Below are positions 46,142 through 56,939 of a stretch of DNA of 64,000 bases, piece after piece. The stretch is taken from contig CM066305.1 in NCBI GenBank assembly GCA_033807695.1, positions 4,216,001-4,280,000 of the forward strand. The letters are read 5' to 3'. The notes under the pieces are model-generated. The model was given only the letters and a program-made list of their open reading frames with translations, did no database searches and was not told the origin of the DNA. Source of the DNA: Daedaleopsis sinensis. Taxonomy: Eukaryota > Basidiomycota > Agaricomycetes > Polyporales > Polyporaceae. The stretch's first letter is position 1. Each line of letters begins with the position of its first letter. Position numbers and translations under genes: made by a program.

Positions 46142-47802
46142 CTAGGGCACCGTAGAGAACTGGTACACTGAGTCCCATGTGTAGTCTTTGCCGGGGTAGT
46201 CTGTGCAGCGTGCCAAGGTCAGCTGTCACTCTTCCCCCACGAGCCCAAGTAGCACGTACAGATCTGGTCGACGCCCCATTCCGGGGTGTTGATAGCGTCG
46301 ATGTAGCCCTCCTGCTCGATCGCGACCGCGGACCACTTCGAGTACGTCTTCGATGGCCCGCCGTGCACCTCCTTGCGCGGCGTATTCAGCCAGAAGCCGG
46401 TGTACACTTGCACCGCCGGGTTGCTCGTCGTCACCTCCAGCCTGTCGAACAGTTCGGGTCAGTTGGATACGTCAATGAGCAGGGACTGGACGTACTTGAT
46501 GCCTGAGAGGTCGCTCCAGAGAGTGACCCCGGGAGTCTTCGAGTGGTCGTGGTCGTAAATCCAGCAGCTGTCGTAGCCCTGGCACCCTGTGGGTACGCAC
46601 GCAAGATCAACCTCCGCCTAATATCGTGCTCATTTGCTTTGAGTGCTTACCGCCCCCGCACAGATCAACCGTGTCGTTCCAGCGCGCGCCGATCGGTTGT
46701 GTCTCGCGGAAATCGAAAGGCGTGCCCTCGACGTCGATGAAGTCCCCGGTGGGGATCGCGTTCGAGTCCACGGCGACGACGCGCGAGCCGTCGACGTGGA
46801 GCTTGTATGCGAGCACGTCGTCCGAACCCTGGAATGCGTCCAGGTTCCAGTATATGTGCTGCGTGAGCATGATCGGTGTCTTCTCCGTTGGCTGCGCGAG
46901 GATGGACGTGTGCAGAATCCCACCATCTCGGACAGTATGCGTCACCTATATATGTCACCCGTACACGCCCGATCGGTATTTGTGAGCTTCAAAGGCGCAA
47001 AGAGCAAACTCACGTGGGCCTCAACGAAGCCAGGGAAACCCTCGTCGGCGCGGTCAAGGTGGAAATAGGTGACGCTCGTCTGGTTCCTCGCGACTATCGT
47101 CCAGTTCCGGCGGTCCCAGCCGTATATGCCACCATGCAGAGTGTCTGCGCCGTCGTGGTCGTTGGTGGGGATCTGGTAGACATTGGGACCTGCAGGTTGA
47201 GGGTCCTTCGTGATCGGGATGGAGAACGTTCCTGCAGCACCGTTAGCTACGCTCGCATGTCTACAGGACTGCAGACGTCGAACGTACCGTTCTTAATCCG
47301 GTTGGCATAGCTGTCCAATACTCATGAGGATCGTGTCCGCAAGAAATTGCATGCATACTCACCGTCCAACGATAGGGTTGAACACCGGGTGGTCCGGGTC
47401 CGTGAGCAGTCTCGACTACATTCCGGAGCGGGCAACAAGGTCAGTAATGCATTTTTGCCATACAAAGTTGCAAATGGGCCCTCACGTTATCGTCGTACCC
47501 GAGAATGATGTCTCTCGCATTCCCATCCCGGTCTTTAACCCACAGCTCTGTCATCGTCGCGCCAAAGGAGACGAACTTCGCGGTGATCGATCCGTCGGGT
47601 GCCTTGAGGGTCGTGAGGTCGAAGGGCTAGGTTTCCGTCCCCGCACACACGTCCGTCGACGGATTGCAGTCAGCTATGGAAGAAGCAACGAGCATCGTCG
47701 AGCTCAACTACTCACCCAGTCAGGCGCGAGAACTGAGTCCGCGGCGAGCCCTACCGGGACAAGCAGTCCCAAAGCGAGCACACCCAGAAGTTTCGGCAGC
47801 AT
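46142..47802 (-). CDS. secreted aldose 1-epimerase (galactose mutarotase family), copy B
   Basis: Exon-for-exon paralogue of the gene at 43520-45156. ATG at 47802 with signal peptide MLPKLLGVLALGLLVPVGLA. Then PFDLTTLKAPDGSITAKFVS, KDRDGNARDIILGYDDN, SRLLTDPDHPVFNPIVGR, YANRIKN, GTFSIPITKDPQPAGPNVYQ, ADTLHGGIYGWDRRNWTIVA, VTYFHLDRADEGFPGFVEA, TPIMLTQHIYWNLDAFQGSD, GYDSCWIYDHDHSKTPG, LEVTTSNPAVQVYTGFW and SAVAIEQEGYIDAINTPEWG. The last intron (GTACGT...CACAG) joins VDQI to YYPGKDYTWDSVYQFSTVP, stop 46142. Catalytic His, His and Glu positions are kept. Divergence from copy A is considerable, so this is an old duplication. A plain reading past the last donor gives a false stop at 46219. Confidence 0.88.
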
Positions 47803-48841
47803 GTCGTCCGCGGTCGCGAGATCGAGCGATTCCAAAGCAAGCGCAAGACGAAGATCCTGATCGGCACAGCCCAAGTAGTAGTGAGGCGATCGTCCGAGCA
47901 GGGTCCAGCACGTCCGTCCGTCTTCGATGCGCGATTCCGTCCGGTCTTTAAAGCCCCAAGATTCAAGCCTCCGCCGCCCGCCCGCACACGCCTCTCGCGC
48001 AGGACTAATACACCGAGCCCGTCTGGATAAACGTCGCCGAAACTGTCGGAACGCGCACAGACGCGCCCCCTCGCCTTGCCGTCATGTGAACTGGCCCGTC
48101 AGACGTCTCTGCTCCGGCTGATGCGCGCGCGAGCTGGCTCCGGCATCGGGCTCGTCTGCGACGCGTCCGAGCGCGAGATCGAGCGCGTGCGTGCGTGTGT
48201 GCGTGCGTGCGTGTGTGCGTGCGAGGCGTAAGAAAATCCAGGGGCTGTAGGGTGTCGCGGGGGCTCGTGACGGACAGCCTGCTGACCTGAGTCGGCTATT
48301 GAGACGGCCTGGGGAGAGGGGTTCTAGTCAGGGCGAACGCCAGTTCAGTGACCCGCTCGGTTCTTTCGCGGGGCTACCTCTGCGATGCTGTGTCGCTCGA
48401 AGACATGCTATAAACGAACGTGAGCGTCGAGCGGGGGAGAAGTGCGATGACATGCCTTCGTAGTCTTCCTTCGCAATTGAGCTTGCAGAGATAGAGCGAA
48501 AGACGAAAGAATAGAGAACTCAGAAGGAACACTCACCTACGCCTATCACTGCGAGTGGGGTCCTCCGGGTGGCCGTCCCCCGGACGTCGGGCACATTGTT
48601 ACACATAGCATTGCTTCTTCCATTCCATTCCGCACCAAGCACCTACACCGATTGAATACTGCGCGCACACACTCCGACACCCGACGGCCAGACGACACGC
48701 CCTTCGAGGACCACGATCCTCACAGGCCGCATGGTCGTGGCCGTGGAGCTTACCACTCCCTCCCTTCCTCGATTCCTCGGTTCCCCCGCTCGCCCCATCC
48801 CGCCGCCTCGACCGGCGTTCTCGCACTCGCACGCGCGCACC
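47803..48841. other. intergenic; contains a (GTGC/GTGT)n microsatellite
   Basis: No gene is visible. A GTGCGTGCGTGTGTGCGTGC tract runs from about 48185 to 48228, roughly 400 bp upstream of the epimerase copy B start and on the 3' side of the BCAS3-like gene. Confidence 0.5.
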
Positions 48842-51800
48842 TTACAGTTGCTTCTTCGTCCTCTCCTTCTTCTTCTTCCTCTTCTGGTCCCTCAACTCCC
48901 GCTCGCGCTCCTGCTCCCTCCGCATGCTCTCGTGCTCCTCGTCCATGAAGCCGACGGTGATGTCGTCGAACCGCTCCGCGTCCTCGACCGCCTGCTGCTC
49001 CTCCGGCCCCCACCCCGTCCACGCGCCATCCTCCGCGCCCTCCCCGGGGCCCTCCAAGAACATACCGCGTTCCTCCGGCAGCGGCGCGATGTTGAACGTC
49101 GTCGACGGCGTCGATACGCTCGCGCTCACCCCAGATGCGGACGCCGTGTCCGCCCCAGTAGACACCGAGCGTGAGACGACCTCCGCCTCCGAAAATACGT
49201 CCTGGGCACGCGCGAGCGGCCGCGCGTCCCCAACGAGAAAGTCCTCGTCCTCCTCGTCAAACTCGAGCGGGACGGACGCAACGCTCCCCTCCACGTCCCA
49301 CCTCGCGCCAATCCGCGGCGAGCGTGCCTTGCCCAGCTCCCGGCGGATCCGCACGAGGCCCTCCGACATGCCGTCCTGGATGCCCGCGGCGACCTGCCGG
49401 ATGGGGATCGCGCCCCCGAGCAGGCCCTTGGACGCCGAGCCTGGGGTGCCGTTCGGGAGCATCGGGAGCACGGGCGGGGACGGCGCGAGCGGGTGCAGCT
49501 GCGCGGCGAGCGCGGACGCCAGCGGCTCGTCGAACGAGGACGGGGGCCCGATCGCGTTCGCGTGGTCGTGGTCGTGGACAAACGCGTCGGCGTCCCCGGG
49601 CGCGCCCGCAGTCGCGAACGCGCTGACGGCGATGGGCGTGCGCACGACGAGCGCGTACGAGGGTACGTCGAGGTCGAGGCTCCGGATGAGCGCGTGGTAG
49701 TCCTCGCCGAGCGCGTGGAACGCGAACTGGTGCGAGAGGTAGATGAGCCGCGGGAGGATGCGCGGGCGCGCGGAGAACGTGGATAGCTCGGCGCGCGCGA
49801 GCCAGCTGTGAACGCGGGTGCAGCGGTCAGCAAAGTGAACATATTTAGAGGAGAGACAAGAAATGACTGACTCGGCCTTTGCGACGCGCTCCGCCCTGGG
49901 CTTGCCCGCCTGCCCGACCCTCAGGCTCTGCCGCACCTCGGGCCAGTCCCTGCCCCTCGCGAGCGCCCAAGTGCCAACGACGCTCTCCCTCCCCACCACA
50001 TCTATCGTGCGCTCCATCATCTGCGTGAGGCCCGACGCCGGGCGCGAGTTCGGCGGGGACACGGACACGCCCATGTGGCGGCTGAGCGTGCTCATCCCAG
50101 GAAGCGAGATGCTCATCCCGCCCGCGATGGGGACCGAGCCCGGGATGACGGCCTGGTCGGGCGCGGGCCGCTCAACGAAGATGCGGCGGAGGGTGAGCGC
50201 GCCGTCCGTGGGGTCGAACACGAGCAGGTCCTTGTAGTTCGTCGGGCGCGTCGGGCGCTGCGCCGGGGAGACGGGCTTGGAGAGCCCGCTCGAGGTCACG
50301 GACGACGGCGAGGACGAGGCGGAGAAGTGCACGGACGCCGGCGGGAGGAGCGAGGGCGGGAGCGCCGCTTCGGACGAGCGGAGGAATGTGAACGCACAGG
50401 GGACGTTCGCGGCGTCCTGCGCGAGCGGCTTGAGTCGCACCCGCACGAGGGGCGAGAGCTCGGTCGAAGACGAGATCTGTAGGTGAGGATACACGTTAGC
50501 GCGATGTTGGTTGTTCAGACGCATAGACAAGCTCACTAGTTCAGTCGGATTGACCACCTTCCCCGAGAGGTGGCTGTTCCCGTCCGGCCGGCCCCCGAGC
50601 GGGTTCAGCGCAAAGACATGGATCGTGCGCTTGCGCGTGGCCATCCCGAACCACAGCTTATCGTGCGCCCACTCCATCGCGTCCACGACCGCCGACGTGT
50701 GGCCGCGGCGGAGGGTATAGACATGCTGCATGGACTCCGCGAGGTGCTCAGCGGGCTCGAGCGAGGGCTGCCTGCGTACCTCCGTGGGAGACGCAGCCAC
50801 ACGCGTCTTGTCCTTGTCCTTGTCCTTGCCACTCTTGGTGCGTGTGGACGCATGCGACTGGCCGCGGTCGTCGCGGGAAGGCGGCTCGGGCGGCGGCTGG
50901 CGCAGAGTGCGCGGGGTGGGCCGGATCTGGAACACACGGATTGCATGCCCGTCCTTCGAGCACACCGCGAGCGTCGTCCCGTCCGCGGAGAACTTGAGCG
51001 CACTCAGCGCCTGCGGGCGGGAGAGTGCGAAGCGCGCGATGGGCTCGGGCTCCTGTGCTGTAGACGACGGCGCGAGGAGGGAGTTCAGGTCGACGACGGT
51101 GATGCTGCACCCCGACGTGAGCGACACGGGGGACGTCGGCGGCGGCGGAAGGGAGTACGGGGTGACCGTCGCCTGCGAGTCGAATGTACCGGCGCCGTCG
51201 ATGGGGGACGCGACTCGGAGACTCCGGCGACGGCGGTCCGCACTAGTCTGGTACTCGTGCGTCGCGGCGGGGGCGCTCTTGGAGAAGAACATGCCCAATG
51301 CGCCGGCAGCAGAAGCGGAGGCGGAGGCGGAGGTGCTCCGGGTGTGTGCGGGGCTGTGCGCGTGCTCGCCCGAGACGGCGGCGGTGACACCTGCGCGGGC
51401 GGCCGAGAACGCCATCCCGCCGAGCGTCTTCATCCCGCTCAGGACGCTGCCGCCGATCTTGACAGCGGCGTTCCCGAGGTCGGCCTGCGTCATGCCGAGG
51501 CCGTACTTGGAGGCAGACGTATCGGCGGGGGCGGCGGCGACTGGGAGACTGGTGTGGGCCTGTCCTGGGGTGGCGGCTGGCGCGGTATCGTGTCTGGAAA
51601 TCGGTGAGACGTAAGCCAAGAGACGATTAGAGAGCGCATAAATGGGGTGGGGATGCGCCGAGGAACGTATGCAGGACGGGGAGTAATGTGGGTCTATGTC
51701 TAGTGGTGATACATCGTGAATATTGGGCTTTGTTGATGATGATATGGTGGGCGGTGGTGTAAATGAGACCAGAGACAATTGAGGTATAGTGTACAGAGTC

Positions 51801-52923
51801 GCAAGTGTACAGGCGGAAATAATATGGAGTGTTGATGGGTTTGATGTACACTGCGACGGAAAACGTGGGTGAGGGACACATCGGCAGGAGACGAAGAAGG
51901 AATGCAACTTACGACGATAATGAATTGACTAGATGCAGCAAAAGACGTGAAACCGATTAGTGGTAGTCGCTTGACAACTTCGTGCGTTCGTAACGAGTAT
52001 ACAATGAAGTCCGAGCCATGCGCAGTACGAGATCTTTAGCACCAACGCATCAGTTCACTCCATATCGCATACACAATGACAACATAACTACTCACGAAAA
52101 CCCAATAAGCGGCCGTTGCGCACGGAACGCGTCGTCCGCCGGAGACAGCGGGTCCGGCAGGACCCCAGCGAACTCAACGGCGCCCCAGTGCGCCCCGGTG
52201 AGATTCAGGAGCTCCGAAACGGATCCGAGGTTCGAGCAGTCCCACACTTGCAGTCCACGCGGGTAACCAAGCATGAGAATAGCCCTGAAAGCGCACACGG
52301 TCAGCGACCGACGCGGCGGCGTGATGCAATCAGTCAGCACGCAGGATATTCCTCGGGCCCGCACAAGGCGCGATAGGTAGAACTACGCACCTCGACTTCG
52401 GACGATCGCTCCCGTCCGACACGTTCGCGAGCGTGTCCCACCCCGCCCACAGCACCTGCTCGGCGTCCCCCACCCCCGGGTACCGCGTGACGTGCCCGTC
52501 GCCCTCCCGCGGCCCGTCCTCGGGGACGTCGTCCAGGCTGAACACGGGCATCTCGCCCGACTCGGACCGGCGCTGCTGCTGCGCGGGCCAGCGGTCGAGG
52601 TCTGCTTGGGACGACGCGTCGCTCCCGCGCCGCTTCCAGTCGCCGTCGTGCGCACGTGTTGGGGGCAAGAGGGTGTGCGTGGTCGGGGAGAGGAAGCTCC
52701 CGAACGAGACGGGGCGCGAGACGCGTGGGGGCGACGGCGCGGCGGAGGGGATCGGGATGGACGAGGGGACGTAGTTGCGGATCGTGCGCGAGAACGTCTC
52801 GAGCGGCGTCGGCTCCCTGTGAATGTGCGGGGCGTGTAAGCGTGCGCTGTCATCGTTATCGTCGCTCGAGACAAGGGAAGGAAAGTAGATGGAGAACGCT
52901 GCATGGACGTCGTCGAGAGCCAT
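48842..52923 (-). CDS. BCAS3-like WD40/PROPPIN-type protein
   Basis: ATG at 52923 (MALDDVHAAFSIYFPSLVSS), stop at 48842. Exon 1 is Ser/Pro-rich and ends SDRPKSR|gtgcgt near 52391. Exon 2, about 52095-52286, has AILMLGYPRGLQVWDCSNLG and ends PLIGF. A large exon from about 51640 carries NRLLAYVSPISRHDTAP, QADLGNAAVKIGGSVLSGMK, ARFALSRPQALSALKFSADG and RRGHTSAVVDAMEWAHDKLWF. Two introns here leave the frame open if read through (about 50477-50542 and 49805-49873). C-terminal parts include LIYLSHQFAFHALGEDYHAL and a basic KKKKERTKKQL tail. In animals BCAS3 forms a complex with PHAF1 and binds phosphoinositides on the phagophore; fungal members are little studied. The 52095-51640 interval may hide a further short exon. 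Confidence 0.8.
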
Positions 52924-52929
52924 TGCGAG

Positions 52930-53575
52930 CGTGTGAGATAAGTATGCGGGGTATCTGTGCTCCTCACTAAGCGGGGTATCTGTACCCCACACTATCTGCA
53001 CCCTGACGCAGTAAACACGCTGCAACCTGACCGAACACATTTCGGCGACTCATGTTAGTCCACCATGCTACTTGTGTGATCGGTCTGGCCTCCAGTCATT
53101 GATCGCTGCGTCAGGGGACGAGATACAGCCTATAGGCAATTCCACGAGTGGCGGTGGCAGAACTTGAGAAGTGATCCACTATACTCATCTCAAACGAATC
53201 GCGCTCGGTCTCAAAGCTGGCATGACAGCCTCATTCTAGGGTGATTCGCCACACGAGCGTACCTCTCGGCTGAGAGGCAGAGCAGGGATATCGTGCGCGA
53301 GCGACAGCTTGACAGGTGCATCCAGTACGGACTCATACGGACGCGGATATCTCCCATCTTTGAAGACGTGACCGAGATCGAGCGGCCGGACCACTTGCAC
53401 CGTCTCGTCACCAGACGTCAAGGAACTATCCGCGAAAGGGGCCGGATTGCGATATACACCAGCCGAGAGCGGTTTGGAAGAGCCCGCCGCTATGGCGTGT
53501 CTTGGACTGGTGAGCGCACAGGAGTGAAGCAACGAGAGACACATCGGGCTCGAGGGCGCATATTCGCCATCCTCG
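52930..53575. other. intergenic; no gene seen
   Basis: Upstream region of the BCAS3-like gene. A plus-strand frame at 53293-53703 is open but unrecognised and overlaps the repeat array. Confidence 0.4.
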
Positions 53576-54331
53576 CGCCCGACGCGTCGCCAGTCCTCTG
53601 CGGCTGCACGCTCACAAAGTGCCCGTATCTGCGCCTACGAGGATACACCCCGCCGATCGTATCTCGTCTAGCACCACGTTTGCGCCACAGCAGCTCCTCC
53701 TAGACACGAAAACGCCCGCCCACATGAGGAAATGCACCAAGCACGAACGATAGAGCGAGAACGATAGGAAGCGGAAACATCGAGAGGCATATAACATAGC
53801 CTACGCGTGTCCAGACAGCTTGTCGATCCCTGGCGGGCCGTGATCACCACGGGGAACCGTCCGACAGGGATCGCCAACTTTCACAGCACAGCGACAGCGA
53901 CTTCGGGCTGGAGAACGCGTATACGGGCGCAAAGACGGGAGCTTTGCGCCTAGAAGCGTCACCTGTGCTCTGTGAGGGCTGCAAGCTCGCAAAGTGCGCC
54001 TACGAGGATGCAGCCCACCAATCGTATATCGTCTGGCGGGGCGTCTGCGCCAGAGCAGCTCTGAATACGCCCACACGGATCCCTGTCGGGTCGCGATCAT
54101 CTCGGGGAACAGCCCAGCAGGATCGCCGGGTCGCGCAAGGCCTGCACTCCCTGCGTACCATCTCCGCCACAGTGCAGTAGCGACCTAGAAAGTACTGGGG
54201 AAGTGTGCGCGCCCCGGGCAGCGGCATCTCCGAGACACAGATACGCCCACATCAGGGATCCCTCTTCCCCGACAAGCGTCGCCACGACTCTGCGAGTGCT
54301 GCAAGCTCACGAGTCACAAAGGGGAGTATCT

Positions 54332-54355
54332 GCGGCTACCCCATGGGGTAGCCGC
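54332..54355. repeat. 24-bp perfect palindrome (first of two)
   Basis: GCGGCTACCCCA and its reverse complement meet at CCATGG. The same palindrome occurs at 55276-55299 within a ~105-bp stretch that is almost identical between the two array units; the other three units lack it. Confidence 0.6.
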
Positions 54356-55275
54356 CGATCGTAAATCGTCCGGCAGTGCGTCTGCGCCACAGCAACTCCT
54401 CCTAGACACGAAATCGCCCGCCCGCATCGAGCGATCGCACGAAGCACGAAGAATTGCACGAGAGAGAACAAAAGCTTAAACATCTGAAAGCAGACAGCAT
54501 GACCTATACGCGTCCCGCCGGCATAGACAAAGTGCGCGCCCCGGGCAGCGGCATGTCCGAGACCCGAGCACGCCCCGCAGGGAACATGACGGCACGAAAC
54601 TGGGGCCGCGGCCACCACCACGGGGAACAGCCCAAACAGGATCGTCAGGTCGTACAGGACGTGCTGAAATTGGCCCGTGCTCCCTGCGCACCCTCTCCGC
54701 CACAGTGCAGTAGTGACCGAGACGGTACGCCGGACGACCACAGCGATAGAGGGATCCCTGCGCCCCGACAAGCTTCGCTAGTGATCTGCGAGAGCTGCAA
54801 GCTCACAAGGAGGGAAGCATAGAAGACACGAGAAAGAGGGGTAGATAGCTTGAACATCCAGAATTATATAGCATAGCCTGTGCGCGTCCAGACGGCTCGT
54901 CGATCCCTGTCGGGCCATGATCACCACGGGGAACAGCCCGACGAGGATCGTCAGATTGTACACGGCTATCTCAGCTCCAACCGCGCCCGGATTCGCCTGC
55001 ATTCCCCCCGTACTGTCTCCGCCACAGTGCACCCGAGGGGCGGCATGTCCGAGACAGATACGCCCACACAGAAAGAACAACGGCACGAATCCGTCTCTCC
55101 TGGACCCTCAGCTTGCAGACAATCGCGCTCTTAGATGTCGCTCTGATCGTGTTTTGCCCGCCTTGAATCGCGCATGCACAGGATAGAGCGCACATACGAG
55201 ATCCATGTGCCCCATCAAGCATCGCCAGTACACTGCGAGTGCTCCAAGCTCACGAGTCACAAAAGGAGAGTATCT

Positions 55276-55299
55276 GCGGCTACCCCATGGGGTAGCCGC
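55276..55299. repeat. 24-bp perfect palindrome (second of two)
   Basis: Identical to the palindrome at 54332-54355, with matching flanks (GAGTATCT on the left, CGATCGTAAATCGTCCGGCA on the right). Confidence 0.6.
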
Positions 55300-55415
55300 C
55301 GATCGTAAATCGTCCGGCAGTGGGTCTACGCCACAGCAACTTGAAGTTCCCCGAGACACGAACACACCCTCACAGAAAGAACGACGGTACGACACATGAC
55401 GCACAAAACGACGAC

Positions 55416-55979
55416 TCACCGAGCAAGCACGGGCGATCTGATATGCCCCACACTCCGCCCGAGCGACGACTCGTCCGACGTGTCCTCCGCGGGCCTGGTA
55501 ACGAGGTTCCCCGGCGCGGCCACCAGATACGAAGGCCCCGGTGGCGAGGTCGACGCGGACGCAGGCCCGCCGTCGTCCACGTCGGACTCACTCGTACCCG
55601 GGCCCGGGCCGTACTCTCTGGAGTACGTGTACTCGTACTTGGGATGCGCCAGTGAATGCGATTGACGGGGCAGGTACGTGTCGGCGTCCATGTTCTTGTT
55701 AGAGGTGACGTTGACGGCGGAGCGGATGCTGGCGGAGACCCGGCCGAGCTCGGGGTCGGACGGGGGCGGCTCGGGCTCGAAGACGGCGGGTATCAGCGTG
55801 TCCGCGCCCCCGCCATATGCGTGTGGGGCGTCGTCGTCGTCGTCTTCGAAGGAGAGCAGATCTGTGGGGTGTCGATCGATGTCGGGGTCGGGGAGCGGGT
55901 AGGCTGGCGGGGGCTGCGGAGGAGAGGGCGCGGGGGCGTGACGGCGAGAGGTGGCATTGCGTTTGGTGCGTGGGGGCAT
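55416..55979 (-). CDS. hypothetical proline-rich protein, first exon
   Basis: ATG at 55979 opens a frame of about 187 residues: MPPRTKRNATSRRHAPAPSP, a Pro-rich stretch, LPDPDIDRHPTDLLSFEDDD, FEPEPPPSDPELGRVSASIR, NKNMDADTYLPRQS and APGNLVTRPAEDTSDESSLG. A GTGAGT donor follows the codons for SPVLAR near 55426, so the printed stop at 55416 probably lies in an intron. The downstream exons cannot be placed because the sequence enters the degenerate array. The composition suggests a disordered cytosolic N-terminus. I do not recognise the family; the gene may be truncated. Confidence 0.5.
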   Translation of the reverse strand: MPPRTKRNATSRRHAPAPSPPQPPPAYPLPDPDIDRHPTDLLSFEDDDDDAPHAYGGGADTLIPAVFEPEPPPSDPELGRVSASIRSAVNVTSNKNMDADTYLPRQSHSLAHPKYEYTYSREYGPGPGTSESDVDDGGPASASTSPPGPSYLVAAPGNLVTRPAEDTSDESSLGRSVGHIRSPVLAR

Positions 55980-56490
55980 CAACCGTTACGAGCCGTGTGC
56001 TGTGCGTGCGTGTCGGGAGGCGGGAGTCGGGGACCAAGAGTCGGAAGCGTCAGAGATAGCGAGAGGAGATTGAGAAGAGAGGAGACAAAGGCTGGGGTCG
56101 AGATCGCGTTCAGCGGGAGGCCGTGCAAGTGAATGCAGACCTGAGCAGACGAGAGGTCGAGGTGAGGTGAGCAAGCGAGACGGTGAGCGGCGGAGAGAGC
56201 AGGGGGAGTCGCAGATGGTGGTCGACGACTGCAGACCACGTCCGAGTCACGTCCGCCACTGTCCTCCCTCCTTGCCCGATTTGGAAGTCTCTCCGTCTCC
56301 GGCCCGTTTGTCATCAACTCCCGCCCTGCTCCTCCCACCCGCGTTGTCCTCCTCCCTTATCTTATTGGCTCTAACTAGCTCTACTGCCCAGAAAGCCCTT
56401 GTTCTCCGTACACGGCGTTGCCTTGCAGACCGTGTGCGCCGGCGAGGGGTCGCTCAGTGACGATGCCGTTACTGCAGTATGCGCGCGGTG
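55980..56490. other. upstream region of the proline-rich gene; no other gene seen
   Basis: Purine-rich, with AGAGGAGAC and GAGAGGAGATTGAGAAGAG tracts at 56050-56090. On the minus strand these are CT-rich tracts just before the ATG at 55979, a common feature of basidiomycete promoters without a TATA box. Confidence 0.4.
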
Positions 56491-56496
56491 CTCCAC

Positions 56497-56870
56497 TTAG
56501 AACGCGCAGCTCCTGTCCTGGCAGTCCGAGTCCTCGAGCTCCCTCTTCCAGCCATCCGTACGACATCCACAGGTGCGTGTCGCTGCTCTGTGCCGACAAG
56601 TATGAGTCGCCCAAGAAGAGAAAGAGGAAGTTGAAGGGGAGGGAAGTACGCGACTGCCCGCACTCACAGAAGACGGCGTTCTCACCGTGCATGCAGGCTG
56701 CGCTTCTCCCGCGAGGTGTTGCAGGTGCGTTTAACATAAGCTTATAGCCTTTCTGCGTGCATGCATGCGTACACGAACATGCGATGCTCCTAAGCGAGCG
56801 GGAAGTGAGTGAGGTAGCTATTTCCCCCGGATGGCACAACAGACGACCTTGCCTCGACGTCCAGGCCATG
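56497..56870 (-). other. possible small cysteine-rich peptide gene
   Basis: The minus strand has CMHGENAVFC ending at a GTGAGT donor near 56670, then after an ACAG acceptor near 56594 the frame TCGCRTDGWKRELEDSDCQD RSCAF with stop at 56497. The cysteine spacing and short length resemble fungal small secreted proteins, but no signal peptide exon could be fixed. An alternative frame across the same DNA runs to 56381. Confidence 0.25.
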
Positions 56871-56939
56871 TCTGCGAATATTACTATCAGGCAAGTTCGT
56901 TACTATATTATGTGTCTTTTACTGACCCGCTGCACTGAC

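Larger units (their letters stand above)
53580..55345. repeat. degenerate tandem array, five copies of a 320-500 bp unit
   Basis: Each unit begins with CTG[C/T][A/G]AGCTC[A/G]C-type sequence (near 53600, 53975, 54295, 54790 and 55240). A [CG]CCGATCGTA-type segment and GCGTCTGCGCCACAGCA follow in most units. Related segments such as GGGGAACAGCCC and GCGGCATGTCCGAGAC recur between anchors. On the minus strand, fragments like CELAALADH and TILVGLFPVVIMARQGS recur with different frames, so the unit may descend from exons of the gene starting at 55979. No intact frame crosses more than one unit. Confidence 0.6.

Noticed and set aside
50570..51607. Plus-strand frame of 345 residues antisense to the BCAS3-like gene
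   Set aside because: Arg/Gly-rich shadow of the large GC-rich exon; no motif.
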